DNA from: an uncultured Prevotellaceae bacterium
Lineage (GTDB): Bacteria; Bacteroidota; Bacteroidia; Bacteroidales; Bacteroidaceae
DNA length: 62,478 bases
Reading direction: 5' to 3'
Assembly (NCBI GenBank): GCA_900320565.1
Contig: ONSR01000038.1
Span: 1 to 62,478 of the forward strand
Shown piece by piece: positions 37,265 through 45,680 of the stretch (position 1 is its first letter; every line of letters starts with the position of its first letter). The notes under the pieces were generated by a model. The model saw nothing but the letters and a program-made list of their open reading frames with translations. It searched no databases and was not told the origin of the DNA. The position numbers and the translations under genes were made by a program.

Positions 37265-37896
37265 GTGTCTTCATGGCTCGATGATTCGCCGAACCAAAAT
37301 AAAACAATGTAAGCAAAAATACACGTTCTGCTGTCAAAGTGTCAGAAATTGCACACGCTGAAAAGTGTCGAAAAAGGGCGCTTTTCACGTCGAATTTGTC
37401 AACGCGACGTGAGGACTTTCAAAAGTTCACACGTGAAGTTTGAAAAGTTCACGTGTCGTGTTTGAAAATTTCTCGTGTGAAATTAGTGGAAACTTCACGT
37501 CGAAAAGTGTGCAATTTCGGGTCAAAACGGCTGTTTTTGCCATGTGTTGTTAGCAAAATGACGAATCGGAATAAAATAGCCGTCGTGTAAAGGCTCTTCT
37601 AACAGCCTGTGGCAGAGACATTTAAGAAGTCGTCTTCGATTTAAGCCCATATTTTTGCTCTGGGGTCGAAAAACAAGGTCAGAGGCAAAAGAAGCGATTC
37701 TGAGGCGTTTTGGAAAATTTGGCCTGTAAGCAAAACGGCTGAAATGCTTGCATTTTGTCAGAGTGCTAAAATGGCACTTCAAATCGCGAACGGCAGAAAT
37801 AAAAGCCACGGATTTCGTTCATTGACGTCAGTTCGGAGAATTAGCATTAGACAATTATCTCACCCAAACTCACGTTAAGCCCCAAGGCACTTCTCT
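37265..37896. other. Intergenic region between convergent genes
   Basis: No reliable gene is present; a 95-codon minus-strand frame at 37522-37809 has no support. The region holds a 22-bp TTCACGTG-type array (37382-37513) and a palindrome TGTAAGCA/TGCTTGCA (37728-37755) related to 5157-5187. Confidence 0.5.
37382..37513. repeat. 22-bp periodic array, TTCACGTG type, six units
   Basis: Units start at 37382, 37404, 37426, 37448, 37470 and 37492, each 22 bp. Each contains a variant of TTCACGTG/ACGTGAA followed by an A/T-rich half (TTTGAAAAG, TTTGAAAAT). The core differs entirely from the CCCTATAGGGG arrays. Confidence 0.82.
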
Positions 37897-39606
37897 TTAA
37901 ATCATCAGCAGCCATTCGTAAGCCTCAGCACTTGTGGAGCATTTCCAACCATGCGCCTTCTGAAACAATCGGGTGCACGTATTTGTCACCGCCGCTTGGC
38001 TATGCGCTGTCAGTACGCCCACTTCTGTCTTCGTCAACCCCATACGCAACAACAGGAAACAATGCATTTCTGTTTCGGAATAGTTCGGCAATAGCTTGCT
38101 GAACCGATGCAGTAGCGTTGCATCTCTTTCAGAAAGAAGAACTTTTACTTGTTCATAGTCTTCTTTTGTAGCTATACCATTATTCCTTGCCTTATCTAAC
38201 AAAGTCTGGAAAGAAGAAGTTGTACAGTATCGCTGCCGGAGTGTTTTAGAGTTTGTACGCACATGCTTCCGCAGTTCGTCCAATTTCCCTGACCAGGTCA
38301 AGACCTGTACCCTCGTATCTTCAGTCTCTTTCTCTGCCTTTTCTATTTTCTCCTTTAAACTTATGCTCTCCGCCTCATCCTTTGATCTCGCTAATTCCTC
38401 ACGTAGCATTTCAAGGTTGTTCTCTTGTTCACCCAAATTGGCATTAGCCCGTTCCAGTTCCAACTCAACACTGGCAATCCTTTGTTTATACCACAAGTGA
38501 AGGTAAAAGAAGAAGAACACTGTGCTTACAATAGCAACCACCAAGAAACTCCAGAGGTATAAAGCCTTCCGACGATTCTCTTGCAACAGCAACTCCTTTT
38601 GGTCGTTCTCCTTTTGCAAGCGAGTATAGTCATACATCTCATTTAGATTCTGTAAATTCTTTGACAGCTTTTCCTGATAGGAACTGTCCACAGCGTCACA
38701 TTGCAAAGGAGCATACTTGCAGACAGAATCCATCTGGCCTTTCTGTTCAAACAGCAAACGAAGTCCACGGTAAGCTGCTTGGCGGTTATTCCAGTCCGCG
38801 TCCTCTGTCAACTCCTTTCTATAGAAGAACTCTGCAGAGTCCAGTTTGCCCAAGGCAGCCAACACCCTGCCCTTCGCGTAGTAATATATAGGAAAAGAGC
38901 TTTCATGCGTTTTGGTATTTACCTGGCCGCTGTGCTGCTCATAGATAGAAAGCAACTTTGCTGCATCCGTCACTCGTCCCAACTCTATATTTGCCAAAAC
39001 ACATGTGCAGAGCCTTCTTGTGCCATAAGCATACACTCCCATTCGTTTGCTCTCTTCCAACAAGTCCCAACATTCATTGGCAATGGTCTTATAGTCGCTG
39101 AGAGCATAATGGCCACCAAGGTTCCACCATTTGGCTGTCACCATAAAAAGAGTATCCTTTGCAAGAAGTGCGTATTTATAACAATTCTTGTTATCCTCTA
39201 TTGCCTGGTTATATATTCCTTGCAGATACATGATGTCACTTTTCTGCCCATAAAGACGTGCTAATATGTCGTAGCGGCAGTTTTCATCGGCCAAATCTGC
39301 TGCGTTAATCCCATTCAGGAACGCCTCCAAAGCCTTTGGCGCTTCGTGCAAATCACGATATGCACTGCCCGACAGATAGTAGGCCTCCATCAGTTCGTTG
39401 CTCGTCCCGTGCTCTTCGTAGTACACCAATGCCCGCCGCATCAGGCTGTCATCCCGCTCGGTCAAAGGGATGTATGCCATGTTCCGCCCTCGCACCTCAT
39501 CCATGATGCCGGAGGCTTTCTCTCTGCTTATAACGGACGGACGAGACGACTGCTTGCATGCAAAGATGCATATCAGTAACAGACATACAATGAAGAGATG
39601 TTTCAT
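37897..39606 (-). CDS. TPR membrane regulator with C-terminal LuxR-like HTH
   Basis: The 569-residue protein has a signal sequence with a possible lipobox at Cys17 (ICIFAC), several TPR repeats (about 60-310), one transmembrane helix (about 350-370, SFLVVAIVSTVFFFFYLHLW), a coiled coil (about 375-435) and a C-terminal helix-turn-helix (about 500-565, SETEMHCFLLLRMGLTKTEV then AAVTNTCTRLFQKA). This one-component design is common in Bacteroidales: a periplasmic TPR sensor with a cytoplasmic DNA-binding domain. It is divergent from the island at 39790 onward, with both promoters inside the 183-bp gap, so it is a good candidate regulator of the island. Confidence 0.8.
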   Translation of the reverse strand: MKHLFIVCLLLICIFACKQSSRPSVISREKASGIMDEVRGRNMAYIPLTERDDSLMRRALVYYEEHGTSNELMEAYYLSGSAYRDLHEAPKALEAFLNGINAADLADENCRYDILARLYGQKSDIMYLQGIYNQAIEDNKNCYKYALLAKDTLFMVTAKWWNLGGHYALSDYKTIANECWDLLEESKRMGVYAYGTRRLCTCVLANIELGRVTDAAKLLSIYEQHSGQVNTKTHESSFPIYYYAKGRVLAALGKLDSAEFFYRKELTEDADWNNRQAAYRGLRLLFEQKGQMDSVCKYAPLQCDAVDSSYQEKLSKNLQNLNEMYDYTRLQKENDQKELLLQENRRKALYLWSFLVVAIVSTVFFFFYLHLWYKQRIASVELELERANANLGEQENNLEMLREELARSKDEAESISLKEKIEKAEKETEDTRVQVLTWSGKLDELRKHVRTNSKTLRQRYCTTSSFQTLLDKARNNGIATKEDYEQVKVLLSERDATLLHRFSKLLPNYSETEMHCFLLLRMGLTKTEVGVLTAHSQAAVTNTCTRLFQKAHGWKCSTSAEAYEWLLMI

Positions 39607-39627
39607 AGTCTATAGCGTTTCTCACGG

Positions 39628-39658
39628 CAAAGATATAACATTTATATCAAATGGCAAA
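39628..39658 (-). promoter_or_regulatory. Promoter of the TPR/HTH regulator
   Basis: On the minus strand TTTG (39655-39658), 19 bp, then TATCTTTG (39628-39635). Perfect Bacteroidetes geometry. Confidence 0.75.
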
Positions 39659-39718
39659 ACATTTATTACCGATGAAATCGGGCAAGATGAAATCGTGAAG
39701 TTTTTGTGAAGTTTTTTC

Positions 39719-39750
39719 TTTGGTGGAATCATCATAATGATGTACATTTG
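39719..39750 (+). promoter_or_regulatory. Promoter of the accessory island
   Basis: TTTG (39719-39722), 20 bp, then TACATTTG (39743-39750), 39 nt before ATG 39790. Confidence 0.78.
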
Positions 39751-39789
39751 CGACAAGAAACCTGATTATTAACCTAAAAACATTCAAAC

Positions 39790-40182
39790 ATGAAGGCAAA
39801 CGCACTTTTCACAAGAACAGCATTTCTTGCTGCCACATTATTAATTATGGTATCTGCTCGCGCATGGGAACCACTTCCCCCAGTGGCTGGCGTTAGAATC
39901 TTTTTCTCTTTGGCTGATATCCGTCCAGAACCTCTTCATCCTCATGCTCCCGTCGTGGCTCCACAAGTGGAACAGGTAGGTCATACACTCTATTTCCTCG
40001 ATGAAACCGAACTTTTTCTCAACATCTACTCTGTGGATGAAGAAGAGAATGAGACTTTGGAGTATCAGACTGCCGTATCATCATCTACGACATCAGTCCA
40101 GTTGCCAGATGACCTTTCAGGCACTTATATCATAGAAGTTGTTGTGGGAGGATTATATTTTCGAGGCGAAATAGAACTCTAA
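39790..40182 (+). CDS. DUF3244-like secreted protein
   Basis: This 130-residue protein has a signal peptide to about residue 25 (VSARAW) and a single small beta-sandwich domain ending SGTYIIEVVVGGLYFRGEIEL, the pattern of DUF3244 proteins in Bacteroides and Prevotella. Similar proteins often accompany C10 peptidases or TPR regulators; the regulator is the divergent neighbour here. It is the first gene of the island, 18 bp before the DUF6734 gene. It has no duplicate in the decayed second cassette. Confidence 0.65.
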   Translation: MKANALFTRTAFLAATLLIMVSARAWEPLPPVAGVRIFFSLADIRPEPLHPHAPVVAPQVEQVGHTLYFLDETELFLNIYSVDEEENETLEYQTAVSSSTTSVQLPDDLSGTYIIEVVVGGLYFRGEIEL

Positions 40183-40200
40183 CTTCATTAATTTGGTCTT

Positions 40201-41607
40201 ATGCGTATTGTGCAGACCTTTTGGACGGCAGGACGCAACCCTCTGGAACATAGCTTCGGATGGTTGCGTCCCGAGTACAACCTCATGTCGTGGGCATTGA
40301 GCTGCCTTAGCCTCCGTGAGCATTACGACGAGGTGGCACTCTACACCGATGAACAAGGAAAGCATGTGCTCATAGATCTCCTGCACTTGCCCTACACCGA
40401 AGTGCATGTCGTATATGACGAGCATCTCTGCCTGCCGCAGCATTGGGCATACGCAAAAATAAAGACCTATTCGCTACAGACAAAGCCCTTCCTGCATGTC
40501 GATGGAGATGTCTATCTGCCCAAGCCTGTATCAGAGGATATTATGGATGCGCCGCTCATTGCACAGAACAGGGAGATTGGAACAACCTATTATCGGAAGA
40601 TAATGGATAGACTCTTCGAGGGTTCGGTTATAGAACTTCCAGAGTATTTAGAGGTAGGGCTGAGGGAAGAGTCTATCGCTTCCTATAATATGGGACTGTT
40701 CGGAGGCAATGATATGGCATTCATTCATTCTTATTGTAAGGAGGCACTTGCTGTCTGCGACATGAACAAAGCTACATACCTGAATGGAAACTTTAATTTG
40801 CTCTTTGAGCAGATGCTTTTTGCAGATAAAGCCAAAGAAGAAAATATACCCGTGAGTACCATATTCCCTCAGGTATTCAACGACAATGGTTATACTGTTG
40901 CAGGCTTTTGCCAACTGAGCAGGTACGAAGAGAAAGGATTCTTTCATCTGCTGGGTGGGCATAAAAGGAACATGGAAGTAATAGAGACCTTCGTTGAAAC
41001 TTTCATGACTTTGTATCCCGACTACTATAAGCAAATCCTGTCCCTTTATCCTCATCATTACCAGAGAGGTATTACAAAAGGGGGGGTCTGTTTACTAATG
41101 ACAAACACTGACATACCTATCAAAGCATTTATTGATTTCTTGAACAAGGCAGAAATGGATTGGAGCACACTTTCTTGGGAAGACCTGTTGGAAGTGGAAC
41201 GGAGATGTATTAATGGTAAAAGGCTTTCCTTCCACAAAGATAAGTTAAACGACATCTGCGTCTGTTGCAACCCCTATCTGAAGTGCTTTGATGTACTGGA
41301 CTCATGGGACGAGGAAGCAATACGGATAATGAGAAAACGATTGTCATGCAAAGAAGATGCTCCGATAGAGAAGGTTGCAGTCGTTCCTATGCTTTCATTC
41401 AAAACGAGGAAAGAGTATGTCCTGTATGAATTAGAGCATCAAGTTCTGGAACAACTGAAGGGCTGTTCGATGAAAGTCTATGAATTATTGAACAAACTTA
41501 TCGCCAAAAACAGTTCAGAAGAGATGCGTACTCTTTGGCTGACAGAAATACAAATACTATTAAACGAAGGATTATTAATCCCTTATAACAATTTTATTAA
41601 TCATTAA
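40201..41607 (+). CDS. DUF6734 protein, glycosyltransferase-like
   Basis: The 468-residue cytoplasmic protein begins MRIVQTFWTAGRNPLEHSFG with WLRPEYNLMSWALSCLSLRE, the DUF6734 signature. It has a probable DxD nucleotide-sugar motif, D101-G-D103 in LHVDGDVYLPKP, followed by SYNMGLFGGND, as in GT-A folds. The last 45 residues (KVYELLNKLIAKNSSEEMRT, then LLIPYNNFINH) form a separate helical piece that is kept almost exactly in the decayed copy at 45300-45473. It probably modifies a peptide or glycan made by the island; this is inference. GC content is lower than in flanking housekeeping genes. Confidence 0.65.
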   Translation: MRIVQTFWTAGRNPLEHSFGWLRPEYNLMSWALSCLSLREHYDEVALYTDEQGKHVLIDLLHLPYTEVHVVYDEHLCLPQHWAYAKIKTYSLQTKPFLHVDGDVYLPKPVSEDIMDAPLIAQNREIGTTYYRKIMDRLFEGSVIELPEYLEVGLREESIASYNMGLFGGNDMAFIHSYCKEALAVCDMNKATYLNGNFNLLFEQMLFADKAKEENIPVSTIFPQVFNDNGYTVAGFCQLSRYEEKGFFHLLGGHKRNMEVIETFVETFMTLYPDYYKQILSLYPHHYQRGITKGGVCLLMTNTDIPIKAFIDFLNKAEMDWSTLSWEDLLEVERRCINGKRLSFHKDKLNDICVCCNPYLKCFDVLDSWDEEAIRIMRKRLSCKEDAPIEKVAVVPMLSFKTRKEYVLYELEHQVLEQLKGCSMKVYELLNKLIAKNSSEEMRTLWLTEIQILLNEGLLIPYNNFINH

Positions 41608-41619
41608 AACGTTATTATT

Positions 41620-42516
41620 ATGGCAGCAAAAGGATCAAGAAAGAACCCCTACACTCTGAGTGAATATAATGGAATTGGTTCAGACAGTTGGACTGGAGGA
41701 TGGGTACAAGAAAGCGAGAATTATGTCATTTATAGGAACAGGTTTAAAACCGTGACCTATACTGGTTTTTGCACGAAGGGCAATCCTGTACCCGGTGACC
41801 TCTACAACGAGATGACGCAAAATCACATCTGGCTAGGAGGATGGGTATTGTTTGGGACAATTAAAAAATATGTTGATTCAAATGACGACGAATATAATAG
41901 CACTCTGGGAACTCAAAGTGATCCCTGCTCTATGTTTATATACAATGAAATGATTTCAAATGGAATCTGGGAAGGAGGATGGGTACAAGATTCTAATGGA
42001 CAGGCTCATTATATGCAAAATTATAATTTAATATTGGATTTCGGTTCCGGCTGTGGCTGCGGCTGCGGCTGCGGCTGTGGATATGGTTCTGGATATGGTT
42101 CTGGAGCATACAGTGGTTCTTGTCCTGCCTACGGTTCTGGTAGCGGTAGTGGCGAACTTTCGTCCGAAGGGTTCCCTATCTGTGCTGGCAATTATAAAGT
42201 CGGAGGTATTGTGGATCGCAGCCAAAACAACAACAATAATAATAACAATGGTAATAATTATAATTCGGTCGGTGAATTGCATATATCTTGGACAGAAGGA
42301 AATACTCAGGGGCAAAACGATTTGTCAGAAGTAACTGTTTCAGCGAAAATGACCAATTATAGATATTGTGTCCTTCAGAACAACTTATATACGACATGGG
42401 TAGCTCCATATGAAGTAGCAATTCATGGTACCATTGTTTTTCAACGCGACAGTGAACAGCTCGAATATTCAATAGATGGAAGATACACTATCCCAATGGA
42501 GTATTATCAAATATGA
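41620..42516 (+). CDS. GGW-repeat protein with a Cys-Gly run, unknown function
   Basis: The 298-residue protein has no signal peptide. Three repeats end in WxGGWV (residues 24-29, 71-76, 117-122), each preceded by a Y-x-E-(Y/M) helix such as IYNEMISNGIWEGGWV. Then follow a run with five Cys alternating with Gly (145-153), a Gly/Ser/Tyr linker, a poly-Asn stretch (203-212) and a C-terminal beta-rich domain (from about 216, VGELHISWTEG to TIPMEYYQI). The layout suggests a leader region, a modified or cross-linked spacer and a passenger domain. Its stop overlaps the next start (ATGA). A shortened copy is at 45486-45665. I do not know the family function. Confidence 0.6.
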   Translation: MAAKGSRKNPYTLSEYNGIGSDSWTGGWVQESENYVIYRNRFKTVTYTGFCTKGNPVPGDLYNEMTQNHIWLGGWVLFGTIKKYVDSNDDEYNSTLGTQSDPCSMFIYNEMISNGIWEGGWVQDSNGQAHYMQNYNLILDFGSGCGCGCGCGCGYGSGYGSGAYSGSCPAYGSGSGSGELSSEGFPICAGNYKVGGIVDRSQNNNNNNNNGNNYNSVGELHISWTEGNTQGQNDLSEVTVSAKMTNYRYCVLQNNLYTTWVAPYEVAIHGTIVFQRDSEQLEYSIDGRYTIPMEYYQI

Positions 42517-43389
42517 TTATCCGCAATATTATATTTATAATAATACTGCTATTCGCAGACTTGTCTGTTTCCAGCCAAGAGTTTCCTGACTCCGCAAAGC
42601 TGATGGTGGAGATGGAAGACTCTATCAGCGGGATGTCCATCGTCCCTATCAAGCATCCGAAGGAACTGCTGGACAGCATCGTAGAACAGGTCGTACTCGA
42701 TTTGCAGCAAAAGCGTGTTCGCTGCAAGTATGCAGACCTCTGGCTTACATACTTCCCGTCCGACCACTTCCAGTTGCATCATTCATGCTGTTGCAAACAT
42801 ACAGATTCATGCAACAGGAGAAGGAGAGGAATTTCGCTTTGATGGGCCACGTCGCCTAAGAAACCTCAGAGACACAACTTATGCGTATTATGATTTGAAG
42901 GACTATCTGGTGGAGTATTATATGTTGAGAATGGTGCAGACTGATTCCGAGAGGACAGTAATTCAAGGCTTGAAATATTTGGTTAGTCTGCATCATATAA
43001 AAGTGTACAGCATCAGCGATGAAAAGGGCAGAGTCGTATATCGTGTGGACTTCTCTCCGAGGAAACATATAGGATATGGCTATTGTCGTGTGGACTTCTC
43101 TCCGAGGAAACATATAGGATATGGCTATTGCGGCTCAAAATTTAACGGTACGGCATATTTCGACAAGAACTTCCATATTCAACAAATCGAAACAGACAAA
43201 ATCGGGCCCACCTCCTATGACATTACGGGCAGACAGGATAAGGATGGCCTCCTCTCCCACATTATCTGCCAACACTATCGGATGGATTTCGATGAAGTCG
43301 ACGGCACAACTGTTGTCAAACAGATTGATTCCACTCTTTCATTAGATAACCAAATAACGGGAAAGTATACAGTTCAAAGGCTTCCATGA
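42513..43389 (+). pseudogene. Exported GTAYFD-type protein, copy 1, broken
   Basis: The first frame (42513 to 42842) starts with a signal peptide MIIRNIIFIIILLFADLSVS and EMEDSISGMSIVPIKHPKEL. It loses frame near 42735-42760, where about 8 bp are missing compared with copy 2. The second frame runs from about 42740 to 43389 with HHIKVYSISDEKGRVVYRVD, GTAYFDK and QDKDGLLSHIIC. A perfect 45-bp tandem duplication at 43041-43130 repeats RVDFSPRKHIGYGYC. The intact relative is at 43428-44267. Confidence 0.8.
43041..43130 (+). repeat. 45-bp tandem duplication within copy 1
   Basis: Two identical 45-bp units (43041-43085 and 43086-43130) encode the same 15 residues twice. Copy 2 has only one unit. 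Confidence 0.95.
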
Positions 43390-43427
43390 TAACATTTGTG
43401 GCAAGGAATCAGACAAGAAATAAAACA

Positions 43428-44267
43428 ATGAAACGATTACTACCCTTCATATTCCTGCTTTGGGCGATACAGGCTAATAGCCAAGTGCCGTTAGACTCCG
43501 CTTACTGGGACACAGAGATGGAGGATTCTATCAGCGCGATGTCCATCGTCCCGATTAAGCATCCGAAGGAACTGCTGGACAGCATTATAGAACAGGTCAT
43601 ACTCGATTCAAAGCAAGAGCCTGTCCGCTGCATGTATCAGACAATGTACACCACAGACCTGCATACTTCCAGTCCGGCCACTTCCAGATGCATTCTTCAT
43701 GCTATTGCAAACATAAAGATTAAAGCGACGGGAAAAGGAGAGAAATTCCACTATGAGGGGCCAATACTCCCGAAAAACCTTAACGACACGGCTAGGGTGT
43801 ATTTTGTCTTGAGGGATCTCCTTGAGAGTAGCTTATTGATATGTATGCAGGAAGATAATTACTTTTATACGGTGCCTGTATTTCATGAATTTAAGAGATG
43901 GATGAGTATGCATCATATAAAAGTGTACCGCATCAGCGATGAATCTGGCAGGGGCGTATATCGTGTGGACTTCTCTCCAAAGAAAAACATAGGATATGGC
44001 TTTCATGGCACAAAATTTGATGGCACAGCGTATTTTGACAAAAAGACACTCCGCGTGATACAAATCAAGACTGACCTGATTCAACCCTCATCTTTTGACG
44101 TCTTAGGAAGACAGGACAAAGATGGCCTCCTCTCCCACACGGTTTGTATTCGCGAACAAACTGCTTTTGAAGAAGTCGGCGACACGCTTGTCGTCAAACA
44201 GGAAGAAAGAACACTTTTTGTTGACGGCTATTTGACGTCGAAGTATCAAGCTCAGAGACTTCCATGA
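43428..44267 (+). CDS. Exported GTAYFD-type protein, copy 2, intact
   Basis: The 279-residue protein has a signal peptide to about residue 19 (WAIQANSQ). Features shared with its relatives are EMEDSISAMSIVPIKHPKEL, HHIKVYRISDESGRGVYRVD, GTKFDGTAYFDKKTLRVIQI and a C-terminal YQAQRLP. The GTAYFD-type beta segment resembles secreted Bacteroides proteins of unknown function. I chose ATG 43428 because it begins a proper signal peptide; an upstream ATG at 43386 would add 14 charged residues. No enzyme motif is visible. Confidence 0.68.
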   Translation: MKRLLPFIFLLWAIQANSQVPLDSAYWDTEMEDSISAMSIVPIKHPKELLDSIIEQVILDSKQEPVRCMYQTMYTTDLHTSSPATSRCILHAIANIKIKATGKGEKFHYEGPILPKNLNDTARVYFVLRDLLESSLLICMQEDNYFYTVPVFHEFKRWMSMHHIKVYRISDESGRGVYRVDFSPKKNIGYGFHGTKFDGTAYFDKKTLRVIQIKTDLIQPSSFDVLGRQDKDGLLSHTVCIREQTAFEEVGDTLVVKQEERTLFVDGYLTSKYQAQRLP

Positions 44268-44290
44268 TATAACAAATAAACCTGACTCTT

Positions 44291-44335
44291 ATGAAACACG
44301 CACGGTTTCTGTTCTCAATTCTTCTTCCCCTGTAA
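44291..44335 (+). other. Tiny ORF before the Stealth gene
   Basis: MKHARFLFSILLPL then stop. A matching tiny ORF (46598-46636, MKHILFLFSFFL) precedes the Stealth remnant in the second cassette. This is either a remnant of a lost gene or a short leader peptide; both sequences are preserved at the same position. Confidence 0.35.
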
Positions 44336-44360
44336 TACAAGCTAAGCATTCGCAGAATCT

Positions 44361-45263
44361 ATGCCCATAGATTATGTAATACCGTTTGTGGATTGTAGCG
44401 ACGGGAACTGGCTCGTTGAGTATAAGAAGTATGTATCTGCCAAGATTGACTGGAGCAATAACGCAACGCGTTTCCGAGACTGGGAGACACTGCGCTATCA
44501 ACTTCGCAGCATAGAAAGATACATGCCTTGGATAAGGGACATCTATATAGTAATGTCTGTTTCTGAAAGTCAAATCCCTAAATGGCTGAACACACAACAT
44601 GAAAGAGTACACATTGTATGGGACTGGGAAATAGTGCCCCAAGAATATCTGCCTATCTTCAACTCCAACGTCATTGACCTGTACATTCCTCACATAGAAG
44701 GACTGAGCGAACATTACCTGTATGCTTGCGACGATTACATCGTTATGAGGAGTTTAAAACCAGAGGATTTCTTTACAGAGAATGGGATTAAGTTGAAAAT
44801 GGGTAAATACAAGCTTATGGATTGGACTTACACTCGGACTATCATTAACTCGAACCTGCTAATCTGTCCTCAGCATGTCACTAAGATAGATACTTATTTC
44901 CTTGCACTTTATTGTGACCATGCTATTGTGCCACATTTAAAGTCAGAAAACTTGAAAGTGATGGAAATGTACCATCAAGAGATAGAAGAGTCCCTTTCAA
45001 GATTCCGAGAAAGCAAGAACCTAACTTGGCTCATCTATCCGTTAAGTCTCATGAAGAATGGATTGCTTCAGAAAGGAAACATCAAAACGCGATTCAGCGC
45101 ACTTCGCGATGAGAATAGTATCCGAGCCCTTGATTTTGCAGGTTGTGATGTGATAGCACTCAATGATGAGTACCGCGATAATTTCCTTGTTGGCAAATCT
45201 CATCTAATAGGCCGTTTGGAAGAAGTCCTGCCTTGCAAGTCTGAGTTTGAAAAGCAAAGATAG
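44361..45263 (+). CDS. Stealth-family phosphotransferase
   Basis: The 300-residue protein has the Stealth conserved regions: CR1 IDYVIPFVDCSDGNW; CR2 FRDWETLRYQLRSIERYMPW, IRDIYIVMSVS, FNSNVIDLYIPHI and LSEHYLYACDDYIVMRSL; then weaker CR3/CR4. Stealth enzymes transfer hexose-1-phosphate units when making phosphodiester-linked polysaccharides. In this island it is the fourth cassette member, so it may decorate a surface glycan or the GGW-repeat protein; this is inference. A truncated relative lies at 46661-46722. Confidence 0.85.
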   Translation: MPIDYVIPFVDCSDGNWLVEYKKYVSAKIDWSNNATRFRDWETLRYQLRSIERYMPWIRDIYIVMSVSESQIPKWLNTQHERVHIVWDWEIVPQEYLPIFNSNVIDLYIPHIEGLSEHYLYACDDYIVMRSLKPEDFFTENGIKLKMGKYKLMDWTYTRTIINSNLLICPQHVTKIDTYFLALYCDHAIVPHLKSENLKVMEMYHQEIEESLSRFRESKNLTWLIYPLSLMKNGLLQKGNIKTRFSALRDENSIRALDFAGCDVIALNDEYRDNFLVGKSHLIGRLEEVLPCKSEFEKQR

Positions 45264-45299
45264 CACACGAGCCTCATTTCTTTCATTCTTTTGGCAAAA

Positions 45300-45473
45300 G
45301 GTTTGGATGGAACAACCTATTATAACGTGAGTTCGATGAAAGCCTATGAATTATTGAACAAGCTTATCGCCAAAAATAGTTCAGAAGAGATGCGTACTCT
45401 TTGGCTGACAGAAATACAAATACTATTAAACGAAGGATTATTAATCCCTTATAACAATATTATTAATCATTAA
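45300..45473 (+). pseudogene. DUF6734 gene remnant (second cassette)
   Basis: The sequence from about 45332 to 45473 is nearly identical to 41466-41607 (the last 45 codons of the DUF6734 gene). A fragment TGGAACAACCTATTAT at about 45307 matches the earlier part at 40576. The internal sequence is deleted. Confidence 0.85.
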
Positions 45474-45485
45474 AACGTTATTATT

Positions 45486-45680
45486 ATGGCAGAAAAGGTT
45501 CAAGAAAGAATCCCTACACACTAAGTGAGTTTAACCATTTGGGAAGTAGCTGGACTGGAGGATGGGTATTGTTTGGGACAATTAAAAAGTATGTTGACTC
45601 AAATGACGGCGAATATAATAGCACTCTGGGATCTCTAAGTAACCCCTGCTCTATGTTTATGTTCCTTCAGAATACCACCA
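45486..45680 (+). pseudogene. GGW-repeat gene remnant (second cassette)
   Basis: Homology to 41620-41940 is clear. One base is missing near codon 3, causing an early stop. Repeats 1 and 2 have been fused at their shared GGATGGGTA. Most of the C-terminal part is gone except a CCTTCAGAA stretch. Confidence 0.85.

Noticed and set aside
37522-37809. 95-codon minus-strand frame in the gap after gap
   Set aside because: Basic, low-complexity translation, overlaps a repeat-rich gap and has no -7 box. It could be a repeat-borne ORF but I cannot support it.
45291-45473. Independent small gene ending LLIPYNNIINH
   Set aside because: It is the preserved end of the DUF6734 gene in the decayed cassette copy, joined to an earlier fragment by deletion.
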